Of a stretch of DNA of 14,888 nt, positions 1-6,286 are shown in pieces. Position 1 is the first letter of the stretch; the number at the start of each line of letters is the position of its first letter. This stretch comes from Deltaproteobacteria bacterium (GTDB lineage: Bacteria; UBA10199; SPLOWO2-01-44-7), in contig JAUYJH010000127.1 of NCBI GenBank assembly GCA_030688705.1, positions 1 to 14,888 of the forward strand. The letters are read 5' to 3'. A program made the translations under genes and the position numbers. The notes under the pieces are model-generated. The model worked only from the letters and a program-made list of their open reading frames with translations, did not search any database and was not told where the DNA came from.

Positions 1-833
1 TTTTTGAGCTGTTCGATGCGGGCGGCCTCTATCTTGGGCCAGAGCTTATCTTCCTCAATCACTTTCGCGAGCAACGCCCCCTCATTTTTGGAAAGTTTAT
101 TGGCAAAAAGAATATGTTCTTCAAACGATTCCCAGACAATCGGGCATTTCTGTTTTACAAAACGGGCCATCGCCTCTGCAAAAACGCGGATCTCTTTTTG
201 GGCATGGGGGTCGAGACGCAACTGCAAAAAATGCAAAAGATTATGCAAATCGATTTTCCAATACCACTCTGTATAAATCGATAAAGGCAAATTGGCCCGG
301 GCCACTTCGCGCGCCACGCCGACATTGAGATAATGCTGATATTCATCGTAAATGCGCCGTTGGTCTTCAATAAATGTTTTTTGGATTTCTCTTGCTTCCG
401 GTTCTGAAATCACATCTCCCTCAACGGAGCCTTGGCGATTGGTGAAAGATTGCTTGCGCAGGTCTTCCAAAGTAGGGGCCCAAAATGTATCCTCCATCAC
501 AGAATAACGCCCGCTCACTTCGTTGACATTGGCCGTCCGGTGGCGGATCCACTGGCGCGCGACAAAAATCGGGCATTTGCAATGAAACTTGAATTCAACC
601 ATTTCAAAGGGGGTGGTGTGTTGGTGCTGCATCAGATAAAAAATCAAACCCCGGTCGGCCCGAACCGATTTGGTCCCCTGACCGTAAGAGACGCGGGCCG
701 CCTGTACAATAGAGGCGTCATCGCCCATCACCTCCACCAACCGGACAAAACCGTGGTCGAGGCAGGGGATATAATTGAGATCCGTTTTAGGATCGTAGTT
801 TTCCTTGGGGTCTGTGGGAGAAAATTCGCTCAT
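1..833 (-). CDS. thyX: Flavin-dependent thymidylate synthase ThyX (3' end cut by window)
   Basis: Makes dTMP from dUMP using FAD, NADPH and methylene-tetrahydrofolate, in the cytoplasm, in place of ThyA. Translating the minus strand from the ATG at 833 gives 277 codons running off the window start. The ThyX signature RHR-x7-S is read as RHRTANVNEVS at about residues 93-103, followed by GRYS, with RQWI just before it. Near the N-terminus, residues around 40-75 (DDASIVQAARVSYG, then QHQHTTPFEMVEF) also match the family, as does YTEWYWKIDLHNLLHFLQLR near residue 190. Family proteins are usually about 220-290 residues, so only a short tail should be missing. An in-frame ATG at 848 lies inside the palindromic repeat and would add MTNNI; neither start has a clear ribosome-binding site. 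The gene diverges from the PAP2 gene across that repeat. Confidence 0.95.
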   Translation of the reverse strand, partial: MSEFSPTDPKENYDPKTDLNYIPCLDHGFVRLVEVMGDDASIVQAARVSYGQGTKSVRADRGLIFYLMQHQHTTPFEMVEFKFHCKCPIFVARQWIRHRTANVNEVSGRYSVMEDTFWAPTLEDLRKQSFTNRQGSVEGDVISEPEAREIQKTFIEDQRRIYDEYQHYLNVGVAREVARANLPLSIYTEWYWKIDLHNLLHFLQLRLDPHAQKEIRVFAEAMARFVKQKCPIVWESFEEHILFANKLSKNEGALLAKVIEEDKLWPKIEAARIEQLK

Positions 834-841
834 AATATTGT

Positions 842-935
842 TTGTCATTGCGAGGAGTCCCGCCGTTGGCGGGACGACGTGGCAATCTACTGGTGGATTG
901 CTTCGGCCTCGACAGACTCGGCCTCGCAATGACAA
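842..935. repeat. CATTGCGAG-type palindromic repeat, copy 1
   Basis: A 94-bp element bounded by perfect 14-bp inverted arms, TTGTCATTGCGAGG (842-855) and CCTCGCAATGACAA (922-935). Inside are a GTCCCGCC/GGCGGGAC hairpin (857-875) and a GCAATC/GATTGC pair. Repeats starting GTCATTGCGAG are known as dispersed intergenic palindromes in many bacterial genomes. A second copy is at 11701-11777. This copy fills the gap between divergent thyX and the PAP2 gene. No gene of its own is seen. Confidence 0.85.
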
Positions 936-1009
936 CCGTAAGCAATGACATCCTTTCTTGACCTTGCGGCCAACATCACTTAGAAACCCGGGTTTCGTCA
1001 ATAACGGAT

Positions 1010-1660
1010 ATGGAAAATAATAAAGTCTGGCCCCAGCGGATCGTCACCCTTCTTTTAACGGCCTATTTTGTCTTGGGTTACATTCCCATCAATCATTTTA
1101 ATGTCGCTCGGGGCGTTTTTTATACGTTGGGCTTGCCCGGAGAAGACAAAATTCCTTTTCTGATCCCTTTTATTTTGGGCTATTGCCTTGTTTACGGCAG
1201 TTTTCTGATCATCTATTTTGCCGCCCCCAACTGGGATGTTTTTAAAAAAGCGGCGTGGGGTTATTTTTGGGTAACGACCGTGCACTATGTCATTTTCCTG
1301 ATTTTTCCGGTCAAAATGATTTGGCGCCCGGAAATTGTTAATCCCAACACCTTTTTTGAATATCTCACCTGGTTCTTTTTTTGGGTTGATAAACCCTATA
1401 ACTGCTTCCCCTCTTTGCACGTAGCCTACCCCACTTTTGCCGCAGTCTTTTCGTATCGATTTTTACCGCGGGTTTTTCTGGTGAATGTTGCCTTGGCCTT
1501 TTTGACCGCCTTTTCAGTGGTTGTTATTAAACAACACTACATTCTCGACGCCTTTGGTGGGGCGGCAATCGCCACCCTGATTGGGGTCTTGATCCCCCAA
1601 TTCTCGTCATTCCGGCGACCTGCCTGCCGGCAGGCAGGAAGCCGGAATCCAGTCTTGTAA
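1010..1660 (+). CDS. PAP2-superfamily integral membrane phosphatase
   Basis: Predicted inner-membrane lipid phosphatase or phosphotransferase of the PAP2 superfamily, 216 residues. Several hydrophobic segments are visible (about residues 11-27, 48-70, 83-100, 140-170 and 183-198). The two later PAP2 motifs are present: PSLH at residues 134-137 in the context CFPSLHVAYPT, and KQHYILD at 174-180, giving His176 and Asp180 as catalytic candidates. The PSLH form is seen in PAP2_3/inositol-phosphorylceramide-synthase-like members. The substrate cannot be told from sequence. The start is the ATG at 1010 with only a weak upstream purine stretch. The final residues (about 200-216, FRRPACRQAGSRNPVL) are encoded by a palindromic repeat, so the native C-terminus was probably shorter or different. 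It is divergent from thyX. Confidence 0.85.
   Translation: MENNKVWPQRIVTLLLTAYFVLGYIPINHFNVARGVFYTLGLPGEDKIPFLIPFILGYCLVYGSFLIIYFAAPNWDVFKKAAWGYFWVTTVHYVIFLIFPVKMIWRPEIVNPNTFFEYLTWFFFWVDKPYNCFPSLHVAYPTFAAVFSYRFLPRVFLVNVALAFLTAFSVVVIKQHYILDAFGGAAIATLIGVLIPQFSSFRRPACRQAGSRNPVL
1606..1652. repeat. ATTCCGGC-type palindromic repeat inside the PAP2 gene end
   Basis: Outer arms ATTCCGGC (1609-1616) and GCCGGAAT (1641-1648) enclose a perfect 20-bp palindrome, CCTGCCTGCC/GGCAGGCAGG (1619-1638). This is a dispersed-repeat style hairpin different from the CATTGCGAG family. It is read through in frame by the PAP2 gene, whose stop follows at 1658-1660. It could also act as a 3' mRNA hairpin; there is no T-run after it. 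Confidence 0.75.
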
Positions 1661-1689
1661 ATCTATAACCAATTGATTTTATTCATATT

Positions 1690-1713
1690 ATCGTACCATC
1701 GTACTGTCGTACT
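1690..1713. repeat. Three tandem 8-mers, consensus ATCGTACT
   Basis: ATCGTACC, ATCGTACT and GTCGTACT follow one another without gaps, 47 bp before the start of the TSP3 gene. The copies differ by one or two bases. This could be an operator-like array in the 5' leader or a small simple repeat; no known regulator site is recognised. Confidence 0.55.
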
Positions 1714-1759
1714 CTCTTTCTGGCCCCCCTTTTGCATTTACCCCCCGCAGGAGGTTTTT

Positions 1760-3589
1760 ATGCGTAAGCTGATTTTGGTCGTTATTGCGGCAGTGGCCCT
1801 GATGGGAGGCAAAACTCTTTTTGCCTTCGAGCCGGCACCCTTTCCGAATTTCCCGACAGGCCCCTCTATTGACTTACAACAGATGGGCTCTATTCGCGAC
1901 AACTTGGAAAGAATGGGCCTTTTTTTCACTGCCACCTCCAGTGCGGCCGATGAAACCGGCACTCTTTTAGGCCACGATCTTTTTTCCGGAGAAAAAAAGA
2001 ATTATAAAATAAAAGTTATTATTTTCGTTCCCGTTGTTGAAACAAAACTGGTTTTGAAAAATGTCAGTGCCGCCGATGTGGCGAAACTTGGAAACGAGAT
2101 CAAAGGGAGAATTTGCATTAAAACAGCCGGCAGTTTTACCGATTGCCGCACTGATGTTTGCAGGTTCAGCGCAGATAAAAAAGTCTTTTTCTGCGGGTTG
2201 GATGCGAGCTCCGTTGATGAAGAAACAAAATTTCGTTTGGAATTGGTCCATGAAAATGGCAATTATGTCTCTTCACCCAGTCTGACGGCGAAGGAATTAT
2301 CAGGCTATAAAGCACCGACTACAGAAATTGAGGCGGCTGGTGGAGATGAGAACCCGCCGGTCGATGATGTTATTGATCTATGTAAATCCGATGAGGGGAT
2401 TTCATCTGGAAAGCTATCGCTTTCGGCCGGGATTTTTTGTGGAGGTCTGCCTGTGGGCACGGTGGAAGGACAAAATATTGAGGAAGATTCTGATCAGGAT
2501 GGTGATGGTGTGGCCGATGAAGATGACAACTGTCCTGCCGTAGCCAATGCAGACCAGGCCAATCAAGATGATGATGCGGCTGGCGATGCTTGTGATGAAG
2601 AATTCGGTTCCACCAGTTCCTGCACTCTTCATAAAAGCGGCGGGGCCTTTGGGGCAGAGTGGCTCTTGATGCTGGCGGGATTGGGGCTGTTGCTGGCAGT
2701 TCGTTATGGAAAAAAGAGCATTTTGTTTTCGGTATTGTTTGCGGTTGTTTTAATAACCGGCCAAAATGTCTCTGCCGGTGTATGCAGTAGTAACAATTTT
2801 TATTTAGCTGCCTGGCTGAATCAAAATTGCAGTTTTCCGACGAACTATTTCAGAGAACACTCCAATGATTTCTGTTGGGAGACTGTCAAAGACGATGCCA
2901 AACGCTATTGTTCTTCGGAAAAGTACGCGCAAATTCATTATATTGTAACGGGTGTTCATTTGGTCGAGGAGCCACAACCTTTTTGCTGTGCAAGAGTCGC
3001 TGTAACCCCGACCTGTGGAGAGAATGAACAACTAAATGAAACGACTAACAGTTGCGAATGCCAAGAAGGATTCCAACGGCCTGCGACGGGTGGGGCTTGT
3101 GATGCCATTGTTCCACTTCCCGGCACTTCTTGCGTGGAAGACAGCCAGTGTACCGATGGAAACCTTTGCGACACGGAATCGGGAACTTGCGTCGCTCCTG
3201 TGGACGATCCCGTCAACGACTACGACCATGACGGGGTGTTGGATGCCGACGACAACTGTCCCTATGTGGCCAACCCCCAGCAAGATGATACCGACGGCGA
3301 CGAAATCGGGGATGAGTGCGAAGCGATCGGCTGTGTCGATGTGCCCGGCGATCCGGAATTTGACGGATGCCCCAACCCCGGCGTGAACCCGCCCCCTACG
3401 GAAGACTTTGATTCGGGTGAATCGTGCAGTTTGAGCAAAAGCTCCAAGGCGGGTATTTACACTTTCCTGCCGTTTCTTCTGTTTGCTTCGTTAATCGCTT
3501 TCAGAAGATATACCCCCTCTAACCGCAAAACTGTTTCACGAAAGAGGCGGAGTCCAAAACGTGCCCGGTCACGTGCGGCACGAGCTTGA
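1760..3589 (+). CDS. Secreted TSP3-repeat protein with two Cys-TM sorting-like segments (tandem module ORF)
   Basis: Unrecognised exported calcium-binding-type protein, 609 residues. The ATG at 1760 is chosen because AGGAGG lies at 1749-1754 with a 5-nt spacer and a signal peptide follows (MRKLILVVIAAVALMGG, cleavage near residue 21). Module 1: a domain of unknown function, then a thrombospondin type 3 repeat at about residues 243-279 (DSDQDGDGVADEDDNCP), then SCTLHKS with Cys288, a membrane span at about 298-314 and RYGKK. Directly after comes KKSILFSVLFAVVLITG (318-334), which looks like a second signal peptide. Module 2: a Cys-rich EGF-like stretch (about 415-482), a TSP3 repeat at 487-521, SCSLSKS with Cys556, a span at 564-581 and RR. 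A basic 26-residue tail then overlaps the peptidase gene on the other strand. The Cys-TM-Arg endings resemble MYXO-CTERM sorting signals; surface or envelope location is inferred. Confidence 0.8.
   Translation: MRKLILVVIAAVALMGGKTLFAFEPAPFPNFPTGPSIDLQQMGSIRDNLERMGLFFTATSSAADETGTLLGHDLFSGEKKNYKIKVIIFVPVVETKLVLKNVSAADVAKLGNEIKGRICIKTAGSFTDCRTDVCRFSADKKVFFCGLDASSVDEETKFRLELVHENGNYVSSPSLTAKELSGYKAPTTEIEAAGGDENPPVDDVIDLCKSDEGISSGKLSLSAGIFCGGLPVGTVEGQNIEEDSDQDGDGVADEDDNCPAVANADQANQDDDAAGDACDEEFGSTSSCTLHKSGGAFGAEWLLMLAGLGLLLAVRYGKKSILFSVLFAVVLITGQNVSAGVCSSNNFYLAAWLNQNCSFPTNYFREHSNDFCWETVKDDAKRYCSSEKYAQIHYIVTGVHLVEEPQPFCCARVAVTPTCGENEQLNETTNSCECQEGFQRPATGGACDAIVPLPGTSCVEDSQCTDGNLCDTESGTCVAPVDDPVNDYDHDGVLDADDNCPYVANPQQDDTDGDEIGDECEAIGCVDVPGDPEFDGCPNPGVNPPPTEDFDSGESCSLSKSSKAGIYTFLPFLLFASLIAFRRYTPSNRKTVSRKRRSPKRARSRAARA
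2710..2716 (+). other. A_AAA_AAG slippery heptamer between the two modules
   Basis: The reading frame of the TSP3 gene is GGA AAA AAG here, which is the canonical phase for a -1 slippery heptamer (X_XXY_YYZ). A -1 shift would add about 24 residues and stop at TAG 2788-2790, releasing module 1 alone. An ATG at 2706-2708 lies one frame off; one extra A in the run would make it the start of a separate module 2 beginning MEKKSILFSVLF. No stimulatory structure was established. Confidence 0.35.
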
Positions 3590-5129
3590 AGGCGGGCCAC
3601 TTGGCCCCGTGTTGAAACATTCTCTCTTTGAGTAATTTTCCGATGGCGGGGGTTTCCAAAAACGAAACTTCCGCCATCGGCTTTTTCATCGCCTCTTTTT
3701 CCAGAGTCTCCGCAATCTGCGCCGCCATCAATTCCCCCAAAAGATAATTCTGATAATAAACCGGCGCCGAGGCGATATGAATTTTGGCCGCCCAATCGGG
3801 ATAATCTCTCCCCTCTGGCTTATCCAATAATTGAAACTCTTTCACCAGTTTCCACCAAAGGCCGTTCAAATCTTGATCGGGATTGGTATAGAGGGCCCTC
3901 TCGAAAGAGGTGACCACCATCACCCACCTTGCGATGATCAGCTTGTCCAGCGCCATGGCTTCATAAAGGTTGCCGCCCAGATTTTTCAGATCTCCGTCGG
4001 TCAGGCCAACCATGTTTTTAAGCCAATGCGGATGGTGCATCATCCTCTCCATCAGCATCGCGATCGCCTCGGTCGCGAAAATATGGGCCTCGTCGCGCAA
4101 AAAATAGGGGAGATTCGAATCGATATTTTTCGAATAGGCGGCGTGCCCCAGCTCGTGGAGCATGGTGGAGGCCCAATAGCTGTTGGGGCGGATGTTGGCC
4201 AGAACACGCACATCTTTTTTCTCTTTGCTCATGCTGATACAGAAGGCGTGCTGGCTTTTCCCCTCTTTTTCAAACAGATCGCTTTTTTCCAAAACATCGC
4301 TGATATCAAGGCCGATGCCGGCATAAAATTCCCGGCAGATTTTCAGGATATCTTTTCCCTTGAGGAACGGATCCAGATCGATGGTCACCTGTGCGGGGGC
4401 GGCTTGCGCAAAAGGGTCGTCATAATGCCACGGCTTTACATTATCGGCGTCGATGCCGTAATATTTTCCCAGTTTTTCATGCAGATTCCGGATTTTTTTT
4501 GAAAAGGACCCTTCCGTTTCATTTTTAAGCCGTCCAAAAAGCTCAAAAAGCCATTGGGGTTGAAGCTCCTGAAGAGCAAGCGACATGACAAAATGATTTT
4601 CAAACCCCAGTTTTTTTGCCGCGGCATTTCTTTTTTTGGCGAGTTCCCGAATTTTATCGGCGGATTCCTTCGCGATCTGTTTCGAGGCCTCCCAAACTTT
4701 TTTACGGGCCTCCTCGTCTTTTTCGGTTTTGAGGATCTCTTTTAAATCGTTGTTGGTCCGTTTTTTTCCGTCGAGTTCGGCCCTGAAATTGTTGAAAATA
4801 TTTTCCAGCTCGGTTTGGCATTCCACCAAATCCGAAATCGTTTTTTCATCGAGCTGGTTGGGGGTATAGGCGCGGATGAGAAGATCAATTTGGCGCGAGA
4901 GAGGTTCATCAGCAATCCCTTTGCCTTTCCAGTTTTTAAGCTGTTTAAACTCATCGGGATTGGAAAAAATGATTTTGAGTGTTTTTTCGGTCTCGGCCAA
5001 TTCTTTGGCCACGGCCGCATTTCCGGTGGTGGCCAACTGCCAATAAAGATTGCAGAGTTTTTGCTCCAGCGGGGCGCATTTTTGAGCCATTTCGGCGATA
5101 AAAATTTCGGGTGTTGGATGATGAGGCAT
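3519..5129 (-). CDS. M2/M3-like zinc metallopeptidase (oligopeptidase)
   Basis: Predicted cytoplasmic zinc oligopeptidase of clan MA(E), 536 residues, with no signal peptide. The zinc site is HELGH at residues 325-329 (two His ligands, Glu326 as base). Glu354 in ATEAIAML lies 25 residues after the second His, the spacing expected for the third ligand in M3 and close to that in M2 enzymes. The long helical N-terminal half and the overall length fit thimet/oligoendopeptidase-like M3 proteins. The motif around Glu354 is not the classical M3 FxExPSQ, so M2/M3-like is safer than a named enzyme. The ATG at 5129 is preferred; an in-frame TTG at 5144 would add five residues. Neither has a good ribosome-binding site. 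Its last 71 bp overlap the TSP3 gene tail-to-tail. Confidence 0.85.
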   Translation of the reverse strand: MPHHPTPEIFIAEMAQKCAPLEQKLCNLYWQLATTGNAAVAKELAETEKTLKIIFSNPDEFKQLKNWKGKGIADEPLSRQIDLLIRAYTPNQLDEKTISDLVECQTELENIFNNFRAELDGKKRTNNDLKEILKTEKDEEARKKVWEASKQIAKESADKIRELAKKRNAAAKKLGFENHFVMSLALQELQPQWLFELFGRLKNETEGSFSKKIRNLHEKLGKYYGIDADNVKPWHYDDPFAQAAPAQVTIDLDPFLKGKDILKICREFYAGIGLDISDVLEKSDLFEKEGKSQHAFCISMSKEKKDVRVLANIRPNSYWASTMLHELGHAAYSKNIDSNLPYFLRDEAHIFATEAIAMLMERMMHHPHWLKNMVGLTDGDLKNLGGNLYEAMALDKLIIARWVMVVTSFERALYTNPDQDLNGLWWKLVKEFQLLDKPEGRDYPDWAAKIHIASAPVYYQNYLLGELMAAQIAETLEKEAMKKPMAEVSFLETPAIGKLLKERMFQHGAKWPAFKLVPHVTGHVLDSASFVKQFCG

Positions 5130-5209
5130 CGGGAGCTTATGCAATAGGAACCGCTATTTGACAAGTCCGTTATCTCTCTACAACTTTCCACTGCGTTACA
5201 TAAAGAATA

Positions 5210-5231
5210 GACCATTTTGGGACCATTTTGG
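5210..5231. repeat. Perfect tandem duplication of an 11-mer
   Basis: GACCATTTTGG occurs twice in direct succession (5210-5220 and 5221-5231) upstream of tRNA-Val and of the divergent peptidase gene. No protein-binding site is recognised. Confidence 0.7.
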
Positions 5232-5236
5232 GCTTG

Positions 5237-5262
5237 CCCATGGGGTAGCGATACCCTATGGG
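5237..5262. repeat. GNRA-loop hairpin upstream of tRNA-Val
   Basis: CCCATGGGGTA (5237-5247) and TACCCTATGGG (5252-5262) pair at 10 of 11 positions around a GCGA loop. It ends 24 bp before the tRNA. It could be an element in the tRNA precursor leader or part of a small dispersed repeat. Confidence 0.5.
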
Positions 5263-5286
5263 TCTCCCTGTCCCTGTTAGCCAAGG

Positions 5287-5358
5287 GGGCGCGTAACTCA
5301 GCGGTAGAGTGCCACCTTCACACGGTGGAAGCCACAGGTTCGATCCCTGTCGCGCCCA
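5287..5358 (+). tRNA. tRNA-Val (anticodon CAC)
   Basis: A full cloverleaf is visible. Acceptor GGGCGCG (5287-5293) pairs with CGCGCCC (5351-5357), discriminator A5358. The D stem is ACTC/GAGT, the anticodon stem CCACC/GGTGG with loop TTCACAC (anticodon CAC, reading GUG), and the T stem ACAGG/CCTGT with loop TTCGATC. CCA is not encoded. The 3' part, including the anticodon loop, overlaps the end of trmL on the other strand. Confidence 0.96.
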
Positions 5359-5794
5359 CAGTCCGGTACGCCTCGTAGAGGACAATCCCCGTGGCAGTGG
5401 CGAGGTTGAGACTGCGCACCGGGCCCCACATCGGGATTTTCAAGGTTTGATTTTTGTTGGTCTCCAATAATTCTTTCGGCAGGCCTTTGCTCTCCGACCC
5501 AAAAACCAGAATATCGTTTTTTTTGAATTTCACTTTCCAATATTCTTTTTGACCTTTGGTGCTGACATACCAAAGGCGGGATTTTGGATTTTCATCGACA
5601 ATCTCTTCCAAAGAATCGGCCAATTTCACGTCGAGGTCTTTCCAGTAGTCGAGTCCGCTTCGTTTGATCTGTTTAGAAGAGAGAAAAAACCCAAGCGGTT
5701 TTACGAGATAAAGAGGCGTATTCGTGGCCACACAAAGCCGACCGATATTCCCTGTGTTTTGGGGGATTTCGGGCTGGACCAAAACAACTTTCAC
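5318..5794 (-). CDS. trmL: tRNA (cytidine/uridine-34 2'-O) methyltransferase TrmL
   Basis: SPOUT-class enzyme that 2'-O-methylates the wobble nucleotide of certain leucine tRNAs using S-adenosylmethionine. The short 158-residue protein carries the family's N-terminal VLVQPEIPQNTGNIGR (about residues 4-19). The C-terminal trefoil-knot SAM motifs follow: LVFGSESKGLP near residue 96, then IPMWGPVRSLNLATATGIVLYEAYR (motif ending near residue 145; RSLN is the signature core). The start is GTG at 5792-5794, within a GTGA overlap with the stop of the upstream FKBP gene, so the two are translationally coupled. The last 13 residues (VGATGIEPVASTV) are antisense to tRNA-Val and lie beyond the knot. They are probably not functionally important. 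Confidence 0.92.
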   Translation of the reverse strand: MKVVLVQPEIPQNTGNIGRLCVATNTPLYLVKPLGFFLSSKQIKRSGLDYWKDLDVKLADSLEEIVDENPKSRLWYVSTKGQKEYWKVKFKKNDILVFGSESKGLPKELLETNKNQTLKIPMWGPVRSLNLATATGIVLYEAYRTVGATGIEPVASTV

Positions 5795-6216
5795 TTCACC
5801 CCAACCAACTCCACATCAAATATCAACTCGGCATTGGGCGGGATGACCCCGTTGGCCCCTTCTTTGCCGTAAGCCAGTGCGGCGGGAATGATGAGGGTCC
5901 TTTGTCCGCCGACTTTCATCCCCTGAATCCCCTCATCCCAGCCGGCAATCACCTGCTTGGACCCCAGTTTGAAAACAAGCGGTTCTTTGATTTCCAAAGA
6001 GCTGTCGAATTTTTTACCCCGTTTGCCGTTGGCATAAAGCCAGCCGGTGTAGTGTACCGCGACCGTTTTTCCGGCCGACGCCGTGGGGCCCGTTCCCGGT
6101 TTGGTGTCTTCATATTTCAACCCCGTTTTAGTGACGACCTCCTTGGCAAAAACAGGACTGAAGGCTGGAGGCAGAAGACTGAAGACCAGGAATAAAACCG
6201 TGAAGAATATTTTCAT
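5791..6216 (-). CDS. Exported FKBP-type peptidyl-prolyl isomerase
   Basis: Catalyses cis-trans isomerisation of Xaa-Pro bonds, probably in the periplasm. The 141-residue protein has an N-terminal signal (MKIFFTVLFLVFSLLPPAF, cleavage after about residue 25 at VFA-K) and one FKBP domain (residues about 32-141). Landmarks are VHYTGWL, a KFDSS loop, VIAGWDEGIQGMKVGGQR, the RTLIIPAALAYG strand and GVIPPNAELIFDVELV. The ATG at 6216 is chosen because AAGGAG lies 5 nt upstream and the signal peptide starts there; a longer frame to 6243 adds only MTKQKQGDL. It is the first gene of a two-gene unit with trmL and diverges from the slyD-like gene 70 bp away. Confidence 0.92.
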   Translation of the reverse strand: MKIFFTVLFLVFSLLPPAFSPVFAKEVVTKTGLKYEDTKPGTGPTASAGKTVAVHYTGWLYANGKRGKKFDSSLEIKEPLVFKLGSKQVIAGWDEGIQGMKVGGQRTLIIPAALAYGKEGANGVIPPNAELIFDVELVGVK

Positions 6217-6244
6217 AAGATCTCCTTGCTTTTGTTTAGTCACT

Positions 6245-6273
6245 TATATAAGGCGTCCAAACTATTTAGGCAA
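6245..6273 (-). promoter_or_regulatory. Candidate sigma-70 promoter for the FKBP-trmL unit
   Basis: On the minus strand TTGCCT (6273-6268) is followed after 17 nt by TATATA (6250-6245), about 29 nt before the FKBP start. The -10 lies in a perfect palindrome, CTTATATAAG (6243-6252), so the same bases could serve as a -10 for the divergent slyD-like gene, although no good -35 is visible on that side. Confidence 0.4.
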
Positions 6274-6286
6274 CAAGGGAGATACA

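Noticed and set aside
432..932. 166-codon plus-strand frame opposite thyX
   Set aside because: It is antisense to a clear ThyX coding region, and its last residues are repeat translation (CHCEESRRWRDDVAI).
1673..1759. 29-residue N-terminal extension of the TSP3 protein
   Set aside because: The ATG at 1760 has AGGAGG at ideal spacing and begins a signal peptide; the extension contains the tandem 8-mers and no initiation signal.
3831..4502. 223-codon plus-strand frame inside the peptidase gene
   Set aside because: It lies wholly antisense to the M2/M3-like peptidase, whose HELGH motif is on the other strand; the composition is His/Ile-rich shadow sequence.
5158..5184. TTGACA at 5158-5163 as a tRNA-Val promoter
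   Set aside because: No acceptable -10 is found 16-18 nt downstream.
5170..5385. Minus-strand frame containing RQGSNLWLPPCEGGTLPLSY
   Set aside because: This is the antisense translation of tRNA-Val, a common annotation artefact.
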